Source: CAYYMH01 sp964472785
Lineage (GTDB): Bacteria; Zhuqueibacterota; Zhuqueibacteria; Thermofontimicrobiales; Thermofontimicrobiaceae
Assembly (NCBI GenBank): GCA_964472785.1
Contig: CAYYMH010000005.1
Span: 1 to 64,000 of the forward strand
DNA: 64,000 nucleotides
Direction: 5' to 3'
The notes below the pieces were generated by a model. That model was not told where the DNA came from. It worked only from the letters and a program-made list of their open reading frames with translations, and did not search any database. Position numbers and translations under genes: made by a program. How positions within the stretch are numbered: position 1 is the first letter of the stretch; every line of letters starts with the position of its first letter. Positions 48,363 through 58,035 of this stretch are shown here, piece by piece.

Positions 48363-49646
48363 TTATTTTAGCCTTGTTCCTGTGGCAAATTCAAGTTCAG
48401 CAATATTCTTTTGGTAATCCGTCAACACGCGATAATAATCCAGTTCATAATTGAACAATGTCATCTGATTATTTAACAATGTCAAAAAATCTACTATGTC
48501 CACCTGATAACCCGTCAGTGCAGAATTTAATGCCTGCTGTGCCTGATGGATGATGCCTGTTTTGTAAAGCATCATTAATTTTTTGTTCTTTTGAAGATTC
48601 GAATAAATATTTTCTACTTGATACAGTACTTCATTTTTGATACCCATAAATTGATCTTCCAATGAATAATTTATCAGTTGTGTTTGTTCAACTTTTTTTG
48701 ATTGCTTATTGTTGAAGTAAAGCGGAATATTCAGACCAATCTCTGCCGAGAAAAAATCATACATTCTATTTCCATTCGCCAGATCATCCCGCTGTGTGTA
48801 GGAAACTCCTACACTGAAATCGGGCAAATAGGATTTTTGGGCTAATTTGACCGTACGTCGGGATTGCTCAATTTTGTGATTCCAGGCTTTGAGCAGTGGT
48901 CTGTTTACCATTGCCTTTTTTATCAATTCTTGAGTTGACATTTCAAGTGGTTGGGAATGAATTGTATCCGAAATGATAATTTCTGTATTCATTGATCGGT
49001 TGATCAGTTTGTTTATCTCGAAAACGACTTGTTCATGTTTTTGTTGTTTCGTGATCAATTGATCCTTTAACCTACTTAATTCAACTTGGGCTTTCAATAC
49101 ATCTTGCTGCAATCCGTTTCCGACGGCATATTTTTTCTCTGCGACTTTGATGAACTGCCTCATCAATTCGATATTTTTTTCCAGTATATCAATCTCTTGT
49201 TCTGCCAAAAATAATTGATAATAGTTCACTTTAATTTGCTTGATCAAATGATTCTTGAATTCATCGACATAAAATTTTCCAACCTGAAAATCCAATTCGG
49301 CAATTTCCTTCTGCAATCCTAATTTTCCGGGAAAGGGAAACATTTGCATCAGCGAAAACCTTTTCCCGGTCATCGGCTCCTGATTGAATTCAAAGCTGTT
49401 GACAGGAAGGTTCATTAATGCGAATCCCAACTTTGGATCAGGTAATGCTCCCTGCTGGGGAATTTTCGCTTCCAGTGATTGCAGATTTTTTTGGACTGAT
49501 AGATAGTCAGGATTGTTCTCCAGCGCCTCTTCGATAAGATAGTTAAGTTCTACGGATTCAATCTCAACCTGTGCTTTCGTTAACTGAGGGAGTATCAAAA
49601 GTGAATACAAAAAAATATAAATCGTCAATACTTTCGGTTTTGTCAT
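48363..49646 (-). CDS. cusC: TolC-family outer-membrane efflux channel (CusC-like)
   Basis: A 427-residue protein: signal peptide MTKPKVLTIYIFLYSLLILP cleaved near TKAQ, then two TolC-type helical repeats (ALENNPDYLSVQKNLQSLEA, and NGLQQDVLKAQVELSRLKDQ). PDPKLGFALMNLPVN and a FSLMQMFPFPGK block match metal-efflux outer-membrane factors. It forms the outer-membrane exit duct for the RND pump. An AGGAGC ribosome-binding site precedes the ATG. It is 57 bp upstream of the adaptor on the same strand. Confidence 0.9.
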   Translation of the reverse strand: MTKPKVLTIYIFLYSLLILPQLTKAQVEIESVELNYLIEEALENNPDYLSVQKNLQSLEAKIPQQGALPDPKLGFALMNLPVNSFEFNQEPMTGKRFSLMQMFPFPGKLGLQKEIAELDFQVGKFYVDEFKNHLIKQIKVNYYQLFLAEQEIDILEKNIELMRQFIKVAEKKYAVGNGLQQDVLKAQVELSRLKDQLITKQQKHEQVVFEINKLINRSMNTEIIISDTIHSQPLEMSTQELIKKAMVNRPLLKAWNHKIEQSRRTVKLAQKSYLPDFSVGVSYTQRDDLANGNRMYDFFSAEIGLNIPLYFNNKQSKKVEQTQLINYSLEDQFMGIKNEVLYQVENIYSNLQKNKKLMMLYKTGIIHQAQQALNSALTGYQVDIVDFLTLLNNQMTLFNYELDYYRVLTDYQKNIAELEFATGTRLK

Positions 49647-49687
49647 TATTGCTCCTATAAAAAATTCAATTTAGATATTGTTTTATT

Positions 49688-49939
49688 CTATTTGGTTTGT
49701 TTAATGTGACGTATGCTCAAAAAGGTTAATATAATACTAACCCACCAACCTATTCCATAAGGGAACAGGTATTTTTGTATGAGATATCGATAAAAAGAAA
49801 CAGTCTCATCAACATCAACTGGTTGGTCAATTAAAAACTGCAACAAACATGTGGCACCTGAATCTAATTTGAGTGGAAACAAAAACACGGTCCCACACAA
49901 TCCGATAATTAATATGAAAAAGAGAATTTTCGAATTCAT
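49688..49939 (-). CDS. Small membrane protein leading the metal-efflux operon
   Basis: A small protein (83 residues from ATG 49939; 104 if an upstream GTG at 50002 is used). Two hydrophobic segments (ILFFILIIGLCGTVFLFPL and GIGWWVSIILTFLSI) flank a loop with one Cys (SGATCLLQFLIDQPVDVDE). It lies 41 bp before the TolC-like gene on the same strand, so it is probably the first gene of the efflux operon. No family is recognised. It could be a regulator or an accessory metal-transport protein. The start is uncertain because no clear ribosome-binding site is seen. Confidence 0.55.
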   Translation of the reverse strand: MNSKILFFILIIGLCGTVFLFPLKLDSGATCLLQFLIDQPVDVDETVSFYRYLIQKYLFPYGIGWWVSIILTFLSIRHIKQTK

Positions 49940-50110
49940 TTTATCTTTAAGGTTTAAGGTTTTGAAAAACTTTTTTAAATCCTTATTCAAAATGTATACC
50001 ACATGATATGGTGATTTTTCAATTGATAATTTAACAGTATAAAAAACAAATGAATATGAAAGATGAAAATATTAAAAATTGTTTTGCCGGAACTTGAGAA
50101 ATTAATTGAG

Positions 50111-50148
50111 TTGTAGAATATTGTTTAATGTAGTAGAATATTCTACAA
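50111..50148. promoter_or_regulatory. Candidate operator upstream of the metal-efflux operon
   Basis: The perfect 14-bp palindrome GTAGAATATTCTAC (50133-50146), followed by AA, lies 20 bases from a second TTGTAGAATATTG half-site (50111-50123). It sits in the divergent region between the efflux operon and the EamA gene. It looks like a dimeric regulator-binding site. No regulator gene is adjacent. Confidence 0.45.
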
Positions 50149-50268
50149 TATATTCTCAGAAAATTGGTGCATTTTACAAAAATAATGTTAAATTAGGTTT
50201 TGTCTTGTATGTTGTAGTTAATTATCAGGCAGATCAGATTTGATCCGGAAATTGAAAAGGATACGAAA

Positions 50269-51165
50269 GTGAATATGATAGGTGAAATAGCAGGATTGTC
50301 GACGGCGATTGCTTGGTCATTTACATCGATATTTTTCACTATTGCAGCGCGTTCGGTTGGAGCAGTTGCAGTGAATCGTATTCGTTTATTATTAGCGACA
50401 GTTCTGTTGATTACATTGCACGTATTCCTTTACAAATCTTTGCTGCCGATTCATGCAGGAATGGATCGCTGGTTCTGGTTAGGTTTATCCGCTTTGATTG
50501 GTTTGGTGTTCGGTGATACGATGCTGTTTCAGGCGTTCGTAGTAATTGGCACTCGAATTTCCATGCTGTTAATGTCACTTGTCCCGATTATATCAACCAT
50601 TACAGCCTGGATTTTCCTTAATGAAATTTTAACCATGGTCGAAATATTTGCCATCATGTTAACAATTGGTGGGATCATCTGGGTTGTGTTGGAAAGGAAC
50701 AACGGAAATTTAAATCTGGAAACAAAAAAGTATATTGCCGGTGTACTATTCGGTTTAGGCGGCGCTACAGGTCAGGCACTTGGGCTAATTGCTGCCAAAA
50801 AGGCACTGGGCGGAGATTTCCCAGCACTCTCTGCCACGCTAATCCGTATTCTGGTGGCAACAATTATATTTTGGACAGTCGGAATGGTTCGCCAATCATT
50901 TAGCTTAAATTTCAGACGTTTTTTTCTGAAGAAAAATTTTTACCCGATTTTAGGTGGATCATTTTTTGGTCCGTTTATTGGCATTTGGCTGTCATTGATT
51001 GCTATTAAATATGCCAACATCGGCATCGCGTCAACTTTGATGGCATTACCGCCGATTTTTTTGTTGCCTTTAACTTACTGGATTTTTAAAGAAAAAGTGA
51101 GCTTAAGGACAATTGTCGGAACAATGATGGCAGTATCTGGTGTGGCACTGATCTTTTTAATCTGA
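50269..51165 (+). CDS. EamA/DMT-family transporter
   Basis: A 298-residue protein with ten hydrophobic segments in two EamA repeats. The first has STAIAWSFTSIFFTIAARSV and ends with ISTITAWIFLNEIL; the second has AGVLFGLGGATGQALGLIAA and ends PLTYWIFKEKV, the duplicated family landmark. Members move small metabolites such as amino acids or nucleobases, often outward. The substrate is unknown. The GTG start at 50269 has AAAGGA 7 bases upstream. It is divergent from the metal-efflux operon. Confidence 0.88.
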   Translation: MNMIGEIAGLSTAIAWSFTSIFFTIAARSVGAVAVNRIRLLLATVLLITLHVFLYKSLLPIHAGMDRWFWLGLSALIGLVFGDTMLFQAFVVIGTRISMLLMSLVPIISTITAWIFLNEILTMVEIFAIMLTIGGIIWVVLERNNGNLNLETKKYIAGVLFGLGGATGQALGLIAAKKALGGDFPALSATLIRILVATIIFWTVGMVRQSFSLNFRRFFLKKNFYPILGGSFFGPFIGIWLSLIAIKYANIGIASTLMALPPIFLLPLTYWIFKEKVSLRTIVGTMMAVSGVALIFLI

Positions 51166-51279
51166 TACGGGGCAAAAATGGTTTCCCTTGCCGGGATTCG
51201 AAAGCCTAAAATTGTTTTTACATTTTGATTAAAAAATGTTGGATTTTCTGTAGTATAATTTCTATATTAAATTTCTAAA

Positions 51280-51667
51280 GGGTGCAATTCCGAAAAGTTG
51301 GTATTTTGGGATATGAGTAAGAAAAATGTAAACTGCTGAAGCAGTTAATTAATTATTTTTTCTGTATCCTCTCAATATTCTATGGTAATGAAACCTTCAA
51401 GCAGACAATGTCATTCCTGCGAATGCAGGAATCTCCTGTGTGCAAAGGAGATTCCTGATCTACGCTTCGCTCCGTCAGGAATGACAGCGCTTTGTTACCC
51501 TTATCTATTGAGTGGATACTTTTTTCATCTGTTATCACCCAGATAAATCTGGGTGTTAATTCAACTTTTTTGTTGAACAATCACTCCGATTCATCGGGGT
51601 GTAATTGTTAAAAAACAGGATATGAGAAACCGTTTCAACGGTTTACCAATTTTATGGAACAGCTCCC
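51280..51667. mobile_element. MITE-like element C, copy 2, with a nested insertion
   Basis: It matches the 224-bp element at 23476-23699 from GGGTGCAATTCCGAAAAG to GGTTTACCAATTTTATGGAA, with the right end more diverged (GCTCCC for GCGCCC). About 160 bases not present in copy 1 are inserted between about 51366 and 51528. They contain another palindromic element. No exact target duplication is left. The 3' part overlaps an upstream in-frame ATG of the following kinase gene, which is why a later start is chosen there. Confidence 0.7.
51409..51486. repeat. Palindromic element nested in element C copy 2
   Basis: The 78-bp stretch begins TGTCATTCCTG and ends with the exact inverse CAGGAATGACA. Inside, GGAATCTCC and GGAGATTCC pair around a 10-base loop. 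This is the layout of REP/MITE-type palindromes. It has no coding content. Confidence 0.7.
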
Positions 51668-51686
51668 AGATCTAAATTATCTATGC

Positions 51687-52829
51687 ATGAATAATTTTAT
51701 GAATAAACAAATCAATAAAAATATTTGGATTTTTGGTATCACGCTTTCCATTTTATTCATTGCTTCCCTTCATTACACCACAGCGATAAAATATCATTAT
51801 TTGCATGAAATTTTCCGCGCGCTGTTTTATCTCCCGATTCTTTTGGCTGCCTTTCGGTTTCGTTTGCAAGGGGCTGTCTTGGCTGCTGGGAGTGTCGTGG
51901 TTATTTATCTTCCTCATGTTGTTTTTCAGTGGGGTGGAGATTTTCTGGCAAATTTTAGCCGATTTCTACAAATGGCATTGTATCTGATTATCGCTGTTGT
52001 CGCCGGTTTGTTTTCAAAAAGGGAACATCAGGAACGGGAGAAATATCAACGGACTGCCAGCGAACTCGAAAAGTCCTATGCCCAACTCCAGAATCAATCT
52101 GACCGAATATCGGAAATTGAAGATCAACTCCGGCGCAGTGAGCCGCTTTGGATTTTGGGTGAATTGTCAGCGAGTCTGGCGCATGAAGTGAGAAACCCGC
52201 TTGGATCAATATGGGGTGTTGTTGAAATTCTTAATGAACAGTACGGAAAAAAGAAGGAAAGTAAGGAGTTTTTGGAGATTCTGCTTAAGGAAGTGAAACG
52301 GTTGGATCAGGTTGTGCAGAATTATTCGGAATTGGCGCGAAAACCACAGCTCTCAATCCAATCACTGGATTTAAGAGAAGTTGCCTGGTCGGTTGTTCAA
52401 TTGCTCAGCTATAAAGCCAGAAAACAGGATATTTCACTCACGACAGAATTTGCCGATGAACCACTTTTTATCAAGGCGGATGCGAATCAGCTTCAGCAGG
52501 TGCTGATAAATCTCATCTTGAATTCATTTGACGCAATTGGAACTAAAGGTAGCGTAACTATCCAAGCCCATGCTGGAAAATATGAGACTGAAAAAGAAGC
52601 CGGAAAAATCAACCTGTCGATTATTGATGATGGTGACGGTATGCCTGAAGAGGTCAGGGAAAAAGCGTTCGACACATTTTTTACCACCAAAGAAAACGGC
52701 TCAGGACTGGGACTCGCCATCGTAAAACGTATCGCTGATCAGCACCACTGGAAATTGAATTTAGAGCATAATTCATCGGGAGGCGCCGTAGTTCGGATAA
52801 CCTTCCCGGAGGTGAAAATGGATGAATAA
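51687..52829 (+). CDS. Membrane sensor histidine kinase (AtoS/NtrB-like)
   Basis: About 380 residues. Three to four N-terminal membrane segments (IWIFGITLSILFIASL; FYLPILLAAFRF; LAAGSVVVIYLPHVV; MALYLIIAVVAGL) are followed by a coiled coil, then HisKA with LSASLAHEVRNPLGS (His166) and a HATPase with NLILNSFDA, DDGDGM and GSGLGLAIVKRI. It should phosphorylate the NtrC-type regulator encoded next, whose start overlaps it by 8 bp. Starts at 51654, 51687 and 51699 are in frame. The first lies in a repeat element, so 51687 is preferred, without a strong ribosome-binding site. Confidence 0.87.
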   Translation: MNNFMNKQINKNIWIFGITLSILFIASLHYTTAIKYHYLHEIFRALFYLPILLAAFRFRLQGAVLAAGSVVVIYLPHVVFQWGGDFLANFSRFLQMALYLIIAVVAGLFSKREHQEREKYQRTASELEKSYAQLQNQSDRISEIEDQLRRSEPLWILGELSASLAHEVRNPLGSIWGVVEILNEQYGKKKESKEFLEILLKEVKRLDQVVQNYSELARKPQLSIQSLDLREVAWSVVQLLSYKARKQDISLTTEFADEPLFIKADANQLQQVLINLILNSFDAIGTKGSVTIQAHAGKYETEKEAGKINLSIIDDGDGMPEEVREKAFDTFFTTKENGSGLGLAIVKRIADQHHWKLNLEHNSSGGAVVRITFPEVKMDE

Positions 52830-54183
52830 TAAATTTAAAAATATTTTATTAATTGATGATGATGAAAGTTTGAATAAAGTACTCCATTTCCAACTATCAC
52901 AAATGGGATTTAACGTGACAACGGTAGTCCACGGAAATGAAGGTATCAAACTATTCAGACAGGGTGCTTATAATGTAGTTATTACAGATTTACAATTGCC
53001 GGATATAAACGGGATTGATGTGCTCAAAACGATTCGAAATTTGGATAATCAGGTTATCATCATCATAATTACTGCCTACGGTAGTGTGGAGAATGCAATT
53101 GAAGCCGTTAAATTGGGAGCAGATGATTATTTAACCAAACCTTTTGGCAAGGAAACATTACGTTTCGTGATTGAGAAGGCGGTTAAATTACGCAGCTTAG
53201 AGGAAGAAAATATTCAGTTGAAAGGGGAGCTGTTTGAAAAATATGATTTCGGGAAAATTGTGGCTAAGAGTTCAACCATGGAAGATGTGCTCAAACTGAC
53301 AGGTCGAGTGGCTGAAAGTGATGCAACAATACTGATTCGGGGCGAGAGTGGTACAGGGAAAGAACTGATCGCGCGAGCCATTCATTATAACAGCCCACGT
53401 AAAGAAAAGCCGTTGATTACGGTGAATTGCCCCTCCATTCCCGAAAATTTAATGGAAAGCGAAATGTTCGGCCATATCAAGGGTGCGTTTACCGGTGCCC
53501 TGAAAGACCGCAAAGGAAAATTTGAAATGGCAGATCAGAGTACTATCTTTTTAGATGAAATCGGAGATTTAAAGCCGGACTTACAGGCGAGACTGTTGCG
53601 CGTATTGCAGGAAAAAGAAATTGAACGAATTGGTGATTCAAAACCAACAGCGGTCGATGTTCGTGTTGTTGCTGCGACGAACAGGGATCTGGAAGATTTA
53701 GTTAATGCTGGCATGTTTCGGGAAGACCTGTATTATCGTTTGAACGTGGTAAATATTCGTATTCCGCCGTTACGGGATCGGAAAGAGGATATTCCGTTTT
53801 TAGTGGACGCGTTTATTAAGAATTATGCAAAAGACAAACCGGTGACTATCACGAATGAGGCAGTGAAGATGCTCATGAAATATGATTGGCCCGGAAATGT
53901 GCGTGAGTTACAAAACATAATCGAGCGAACAGTAGTTCTTCAAAAAGAAGGACAAATAACTCCTGAACTATTACCACCATTAAAGACAGAAATAGGTAGG
54001 AATGAAGATAATGCTTCGAACCGGGAAAGAAGAGAAGATTTATCATTGGATGAAATTGAAAGACAGGCGATCATTCATGCATTAGAAAAAAGTAGCGGCA
54101 ATCAGACTCATGCAGCCAGATTGCTGGATATACCCAGACACGTGCTGATTTATCGGATGAAAAAGTTGGGTTTAAATAAATAG
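52822..54183 (+). CDS. NtrC/AtoC-family sigma-54-dependent response regulator
   Basis: A 453-residue regulator: a receiver with LLIDDDES and Asp56 (ITDLQLPDING); an AAA+ domain with GESGTGKE, GAFTGAL, IFLDEIGDL and WPGNVRELQ; and a Fis-type helix-turn-helix (THAARLLDIPRHVLIYRM). It activates sigma-54 promoters on phosphorylation by the overlapping kinase. GGAGG lies upstream of the ATG, inside the kinase gene. Confidence 0.94.
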   Translation: MNNKFKNILLIDDDESLNKVLHFQLSQMGFNVTTVVHGNEGIKLFRQGAYNVVITDLQLPDINGIDVLKTIRNLDNQVIIIIITAYGSVENAIEAVKLGADDYLTKPFGKETLRFVIEKAVKLRSLEEENIQLKGELFEKYDFGKIVAKSSTMEDVLKLTGRVAESDATILIRGESGTGKELIARAIHYNSPRKEKPLITVNCPSIPENLMESEMFGHIKGAFTGALKDRKGKFEMADQSTIFLDEIGDLKPDLQARLLRVLQEKEIERIGDSKPTAVDVRVVAATNRDLEDLVNAGMFREDLYYRLNVVNIRIPPLRDRKEDIPFLVDAFIKNYAKDKPVTITNEAVKMLMKYDWPGNVRELQNIIERTVVLQKEGQITPELLPPLKTEIGRNEDNASNRERREDLSLDEIERQAIIHALEKSSGNQTHAARLLDIPRHVLIYRMKKLGLNK

Positions 54184-54308
54184 AACCAGATATTTTCTTT
54201 ATATTTTTCTTTGCGGTTTTGTGTCTTTGCGTGAAAAATAGTTGTATCTTGATTAATTATTTATCATTAGAAAAGCAATTTTGCAAATCTAATAAAGGAG
54301 AAAAAATT

Positions 54309-54986
54309 ATGCCCACTAAAATCATGATCGTGGAAGATGATCCTGATATTTGTGAAATACTTTCTTACAATCTGGAACAGGAAAATTATGATGTGGAAAT
54401 TTTTAACGACGGGAAAGAAGCGCTGGAATCCCTGTTGAAAAGTCCGGCGGATTTGATACTGCTCGATCTGATGTTGCCCGGAATGAACGGGCTGGAGTTC
54501 GCCCGAATTGTCCGGAAAGACGAAAGTACCTTTAATATTCCGATTATCATGATTACCGCTCGATCCGATGAATTGGATATTTTACAGGGACTGGAACAAG
54601 GCGCGGACGATTACATCACCAAACCATTTCGTCCCAAAGAGGTGATTGCCCGGGTAAAGGCATTGCTGCGGCGCCACCATCGGGATGAGGATAAAATTGT
54701 GGAAATCGGTGGACTGTCCGTTAACTTTTCCAAGCATGAGGTTTCCACTGGTGACGAAAAACTGGATTTGACCCCCAAAGAATTTTTGCTGCTCAAAGCG
54801 CTGATTGATGCCAAAGGCAGGGTGCTGTCGCGAGATCAGTTATTGGACAAGGTATGGGGATTTGATTATTACGGCGATCCGCGCACCGTTGATGTCCACG
54901 TTCGGAGACTGCGCAAAAAATTGGGAGCGTGGTCAAATGTGGTGGACACAGTCAAAGGCTTTGGCTATCGGATTAAGTCCGAGTGA
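54309..54986 (+). CDS. OmpR/PhoB-family response regulator
   Basis: A 225-residue regulator. The receiver has MIVEDDPD, Asp53 in LLDLMLPGMNG, and Lys in ITKPFRPKE. The winged-helix DNA-binding domain has LTPKEFLLLKALIDAKGRV, then DYYGDPRTVDVHVRRLRKKL. The start at 54309 has AAAGGAG 8 bases upstream; an in-frame codon at 54219 would add 30 residues unlike the family. It lies 31 bp before the PhoR-like kinase gene, the usual PhoB-PhoR order. The signal may be phosphate limitation, but this is inference. Confidence 0.93.
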   Translation: MPTKIMIVEDDPDICEILSYNLEQENYDVEIFNDGKEALESLLKSPADLILLDLMLPGMNGLEFARIVRKDESTFNIPIIMITARSDELDILQGLEQGADDYITKPFRPKEVIARVKALLRRHHRDEDKIVEIGGLSVNFSKHEVSTGDEKLDLTPKEFLLLKALIDAKGRVLSRDQLLDKVWGFDYYGDPRTVDVHVRRLRKKLGAWSNVVDTVKGFGYRIKSE

Positions 54987-55017
54987 TTCAAAAACAAGCT
55001 GAATTATAACAGGAAAC

Positions 55018-56826
55018 ATGATGTTCAAAAAATATAAATGGAATTTCGTTTTTGTCGTCTTGATTGTATCATTAATTGGGTTTCTCATTTTTGATGTGAT
55101 TTTATATTATAGCATCAAAAGCTACCTGTTCCGCCAGACATTCGACGAAATGGAATTAAAAACCAAACTCGCGGGTGAGTTGGTTGAGGAAAAAGATTTA
55201 ATCCCTTTATCATCTTCGTCAGAAGAATTACACCGTTCCGCATTACAATTGAAAAAGATTGTGGAATCTCGCGTCACTATTATTGACAAAAACGGTGAGG
55301 TGCTCGCCGACTCTGATGTGGAACAGGATGCGGTTGCGCTAATGGATAATCACATTAACCGACCGGAAGTTCAGGAAGCCATGACCGCCGGGCTTGGGCA
55401 GAGTTACCGTATCAGCGATACGGTGAACCGGAAACTATTTTACACGGCGCTCAAAATTTCGGATCAGGGAACAACTGTCGGATTTTTGAGATTAGCGTAT
55501 TACGCGCAGCGATTCGAAGAAACGATGCGAAATATTTTAGCCCTGATCATTCCGGCGAATATCGTCGGGCTGCTGATTCTGTCGGTTGCATCATTTTATT
55601 TGGGTTCAGTGGTCACGTTCCCGATTTTGCGGACCGTGCGCATTGCGGAAAAGATTTCACAGGGTGATTTGAACCGGCGATTTCCGGTGAAAAGAAAGGA
55701 TGAAATTGGCCGGTTGAGCAGTATTCTGAACCAGTTGACCGAGCGGCTCAAGAATCAGATCAACATGATCTCTTACGAAAGCTCCAAACTGGAGAATATT
55801 CTTACTAATCTGGATATTGGCATTGTCGCGGTGGACAAAGACAAAAAAATCCTTCACACCAATCCGGAAATGTTTAACATTCTGAAATTGAAACCATCCG
55901 ATATTCGCAATCAGCGGATAAATGATATTGTGCATTTTGAGCCGTTGCTTGACTCATTGGATGCGACGTTAAAACAGAAAAACCAAAACCATGGTGAATT
56001 TTATTATTATGATGAAACAGGAAAGAATTTCCTCAGCTACATTGTGTCACCCTTTATTTATTCCAATGAAAAATATCCCGGCGCGTTGATCCAGATTCAG
56101 AACATCACGGAGTTAAAAAGGTTGGAAGCGATCAGGCGCAACTTTGTTGCCAGCGCCTCCCACGAGCTGAAAACACCGCTCACTTCGATTGTCGGGTACA
56201 CCGAAACACTGCTGGAAGGCGCAGTGGATTCCCACGAGGCGCGGGTTAAGTTTATCCGTCGTATTCAGGATCAAACCCGGCGTTTGGAATATCTGGTCAA
56301 AGACCTGCTCAAATTGTCCCAGCTCGAACAGGACATTCCGCTGGACATGAAACCGATCAATCTCAATCCATTGTTAAACAATGTAATTGATGAGTTCAAA
56401 GAGAAATCTGATCAGAAAAAAATCGATATCGCCATTGATGCTTTTGATGAAAAAATTATGGTTCAGGCGGATGACGAATTGATCCGCACAGTATTCGAGA
56501 ACCTGATCGATAATGCCCTCAAATACACACCTGAGAATGGACAAATTGAGATTAAACTTTTCCCAGCCGAACAAAAGAAAGATTGGCTGAAAATCGAAGT
56601 GCACGACAATGGCATCGGCATCGAACAGAAATATCATGAGCGTATTTTCCAACGCTTCTACCGGGTGGACAAAGCCCGCTCGCGTCAATTAGGCGGCACC
56701 GGATTGGGGCTGTCCATTGTCAAACACATTGTCGAACGCCACGGTAGCCGGATTTATGTAGTGAGCCGGCCCGGGCAGGGGAGTTGTTTTTGTTTTGATT
56801 TGAAGATGGTTGGGGAGATTGTTTGA
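55018..56826 (+). CDS. PhoR-like sensor histidine kinase
   Basis: A 602-residue kinase. It has a TM segment (FVFVVLIVSLIGFLIFDVIL), a periplasmic sensor (about 35-165), a second TM (NILALIIPANIVGLLILSVA), HAMP, PAS (about 255-365), HisKA with SASHELKTPLTS (His382), and HATPase with NLIDNALKYTPE, DNGIGI and GGTGLGLSIVKHI. This is the PhoR architecture. It pairs with the OmpR-type regulator directly upstream. AGGAAAC is the ribosome-binding site. An ATG one codon later is equally possible. Confidence 0.93.
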   Translation: MMFKKYKWNFVFVVLIVSLIGFLIFDVILYYSIKSYLFRQTFDEMELKTKLAGELVEEKDLIPLSSSSEELHRSALQLKKIVESRVTIIDKNGEVLADSDVEQDAVALMDNHINRPEVQEAMTAGLGQSYRISDTVNRKLFYTALKISDQGTTVGFLRLAYYAQRFEETMRNILALIIPANIVGLLILSVASFYLGSVVTFPILRTVRIAEKISQGDLNRRFPVKRKDEIGRLSSILNQLTERLKNQINMISYESSKLENILTNLDIGIVAVDKDKKILHTNPEMFNILKLKPSDIRNQRINDIVHFEPLLDSLDATLKQKNQNHGEFYYYDETGKNFLSYIVSPFIYSNEKYPGALIQIQNITELKRLEAIRRNFVASASHELKTPLTSIVGYTETLLEGAVDSHEARVKFIRRIQDQTRRLEYLVKDLLKLSQLEQDIPLDMKPINLNPLLNNVIDEFKEKSDQKKIDIAIDAFDEKIMVQADDELIRTVFENLIDNALKYTPENGQIEIKLFPAEQKKDWLKIEVHDNGIGIEQKYHERIFQRFYRVDKARSRQLGGTGLGLSIVKHIVERHGSRIYVVSRPGQGSCFCFDLKMVGEIV

Positions 56827-57009
56827 TTAGCTGATTAAAGATCGATCGCAAATGTGCACCAATTTGATTTGAAATAAGAGGAAAGATCATTCATCAGTAA
56901 TTTCTATTCCCTTAGTAAGAATTTCATGGGCAAACGGATTATACTAATTCTTAAATTTAAGGTTAACATGTGCTCAAAAATGATTTTGCTGATTTAACTG
57001 AAATTCTCG

Positions 57010-57771
57010 CTATTCGAGGCACTTCGGTAGCATTTCTAAAAAAGGCAAACATCGATCATAATCCAGCTCGTAGTAATTCACACCTAAATTTATATTCTCG
57101 TAATAGTCGTCTCTATGATCCCAATAATATTTTTCAGATGGAATTTTCCAGAAATGCTTGCCCAGGATTTGGCTTACGAACCATTTTTCGATTAGCCGTG
57201 CTGCCCTTCCATTTCCGTCAAAAAAGGGATGAATGTGAGCAAATATCAAATGAACAAGTGAAGCGTGATAGATTGTTTCTTCATGAGTAAGACTTTGCCT
57301 CAACAGAGTTTCAATCCCCTCAAAATATTCTTTCATTCGCTTATCAACATATTCAGGTTCGATAGCTAAATAAACCAATCCGTGCTGATCATATACGCCA
57401 ACTTTCTCATCGCGATATGTTCCTCTCTTGCTCTCGATCAACAATGTTTCCGAAAACATCTCGTGACATTTTAATAAATTCTGTTCACTGATCGCATTGT
57501 TTTGAGCAAATTCATAGGCTCTGACCAGATTATCAATTTCCTCGACCTCTTTTGTCGCTCTGAATTTTTGATTGGAAAGCTTTTGATTCATATACGAATT
57601 GAGATCTAACGTATTTCCTTCAATGTTGGAAGAATATACAGCAGATGATTGCGTTGAATAGCCAAACTCTATTTTCTGATCACTGAAGTCGTGATTATCG
57701 ATAAGGCTGTCAATTTTATGACCAATTAGGTCGTGGTAGGCAGAAAGATATTTTTTCTCTGTTACGTTCAC
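57010..57771 (-). CDS. Fic-family protein (class II, N-terminal inhibitory helix)
   Basis: A 253-residue Fic protein. The active site HPFFDGNGRAAR (HxFx(D/E)GNGRxxR) is intact. An inhibitory (S/T)xxxE(G/N) helix motif lies in the N-terminal part (SSNIEGN), so the enzyme is probably autoinhibited. It should transfer AMP or a similar group to a Ser, Thr or Tyr of a target protein. It is the first gene after the second attC-like site on the minus strand, so it may be a cassette, though no attC is seen beyond it. Confidence 0.9.
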   Translation of the reverse strand: MNVTEKKYLSAYHDLIGHKIDSLIDNHDFSDQKIEFGYSTQSSAVYSSNIEGNTLDLNSYMNQKLSNQKFRATKEVEEIDNLVRAYEFAQNNAISEQNLLKCHEMFSETLLIESKRGTYRDEKVGVYDQHGLVYLAIEPEYVDKRMKEYFEGIETLLRQSLTHEETIYHASLVHLIFAHIHPFFDGNGRAARLIEKWFVSQILGKHFWKIPSEKYYWDHRDDYYENINLGVNYYELDYDRCLPFLEMLPKCLE

Positions 57772-58035
57772 TGTTTAATTTTACCCGCTGAAATATTCAA
57801 GAAAACGTCTAATGAAAGACAGTAAATTAATCTTATGTTTTGGGGAATTTTTGGTTTAAATCCGCTCAACGTGATGCTCACCTGCCGAAACCTGCGAAAC
57901 ACTGAACGTTAAAATAAGATTATTAAATGATGCGGGCATCCACCCGTTCGGATTCGTACAGCACGGTTTCGGTCAGGTGCAGTAATAGTTAGCGCATTTT
58001 AAATTCTAATGATTTTAGGTATAACTTCATTGTGA
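57772..58035. other. Intergenic DNA bearing an attC-like site
   Basis: The stretch between the MazF-type toxin stop and the Fic start contains the attC-like element 57863-57995. No gene is seen. Confidence 0.5.
57863..57995 (-). repeat. attC-like integron recombination site (3' end of the toxin-antitoxin cassette)
   Basis: On the minus strand the outer arms are GCGCTAAC (57995-57988) and GTTGAGCG (57870-57863), equal in layout to R'' and R' of integron attC sites. The inner arms CACCTG-A-CCGAAACC and GGTTTCGG-CAGGTG are perfectly complementary except for one extrahelical base, as in the L boxes. Each arm pair is separated by 8 bases. The site lies right after the toxin gene, in cassette orientation. 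Confidence 0.75.

Noticed and set aside
56827..57009. A third attC-like site after the Fic gene
   Set aside because: The expected GTTGAGCG-type arm could not be found in this stretch, so the Fic gene is not called a cassette.
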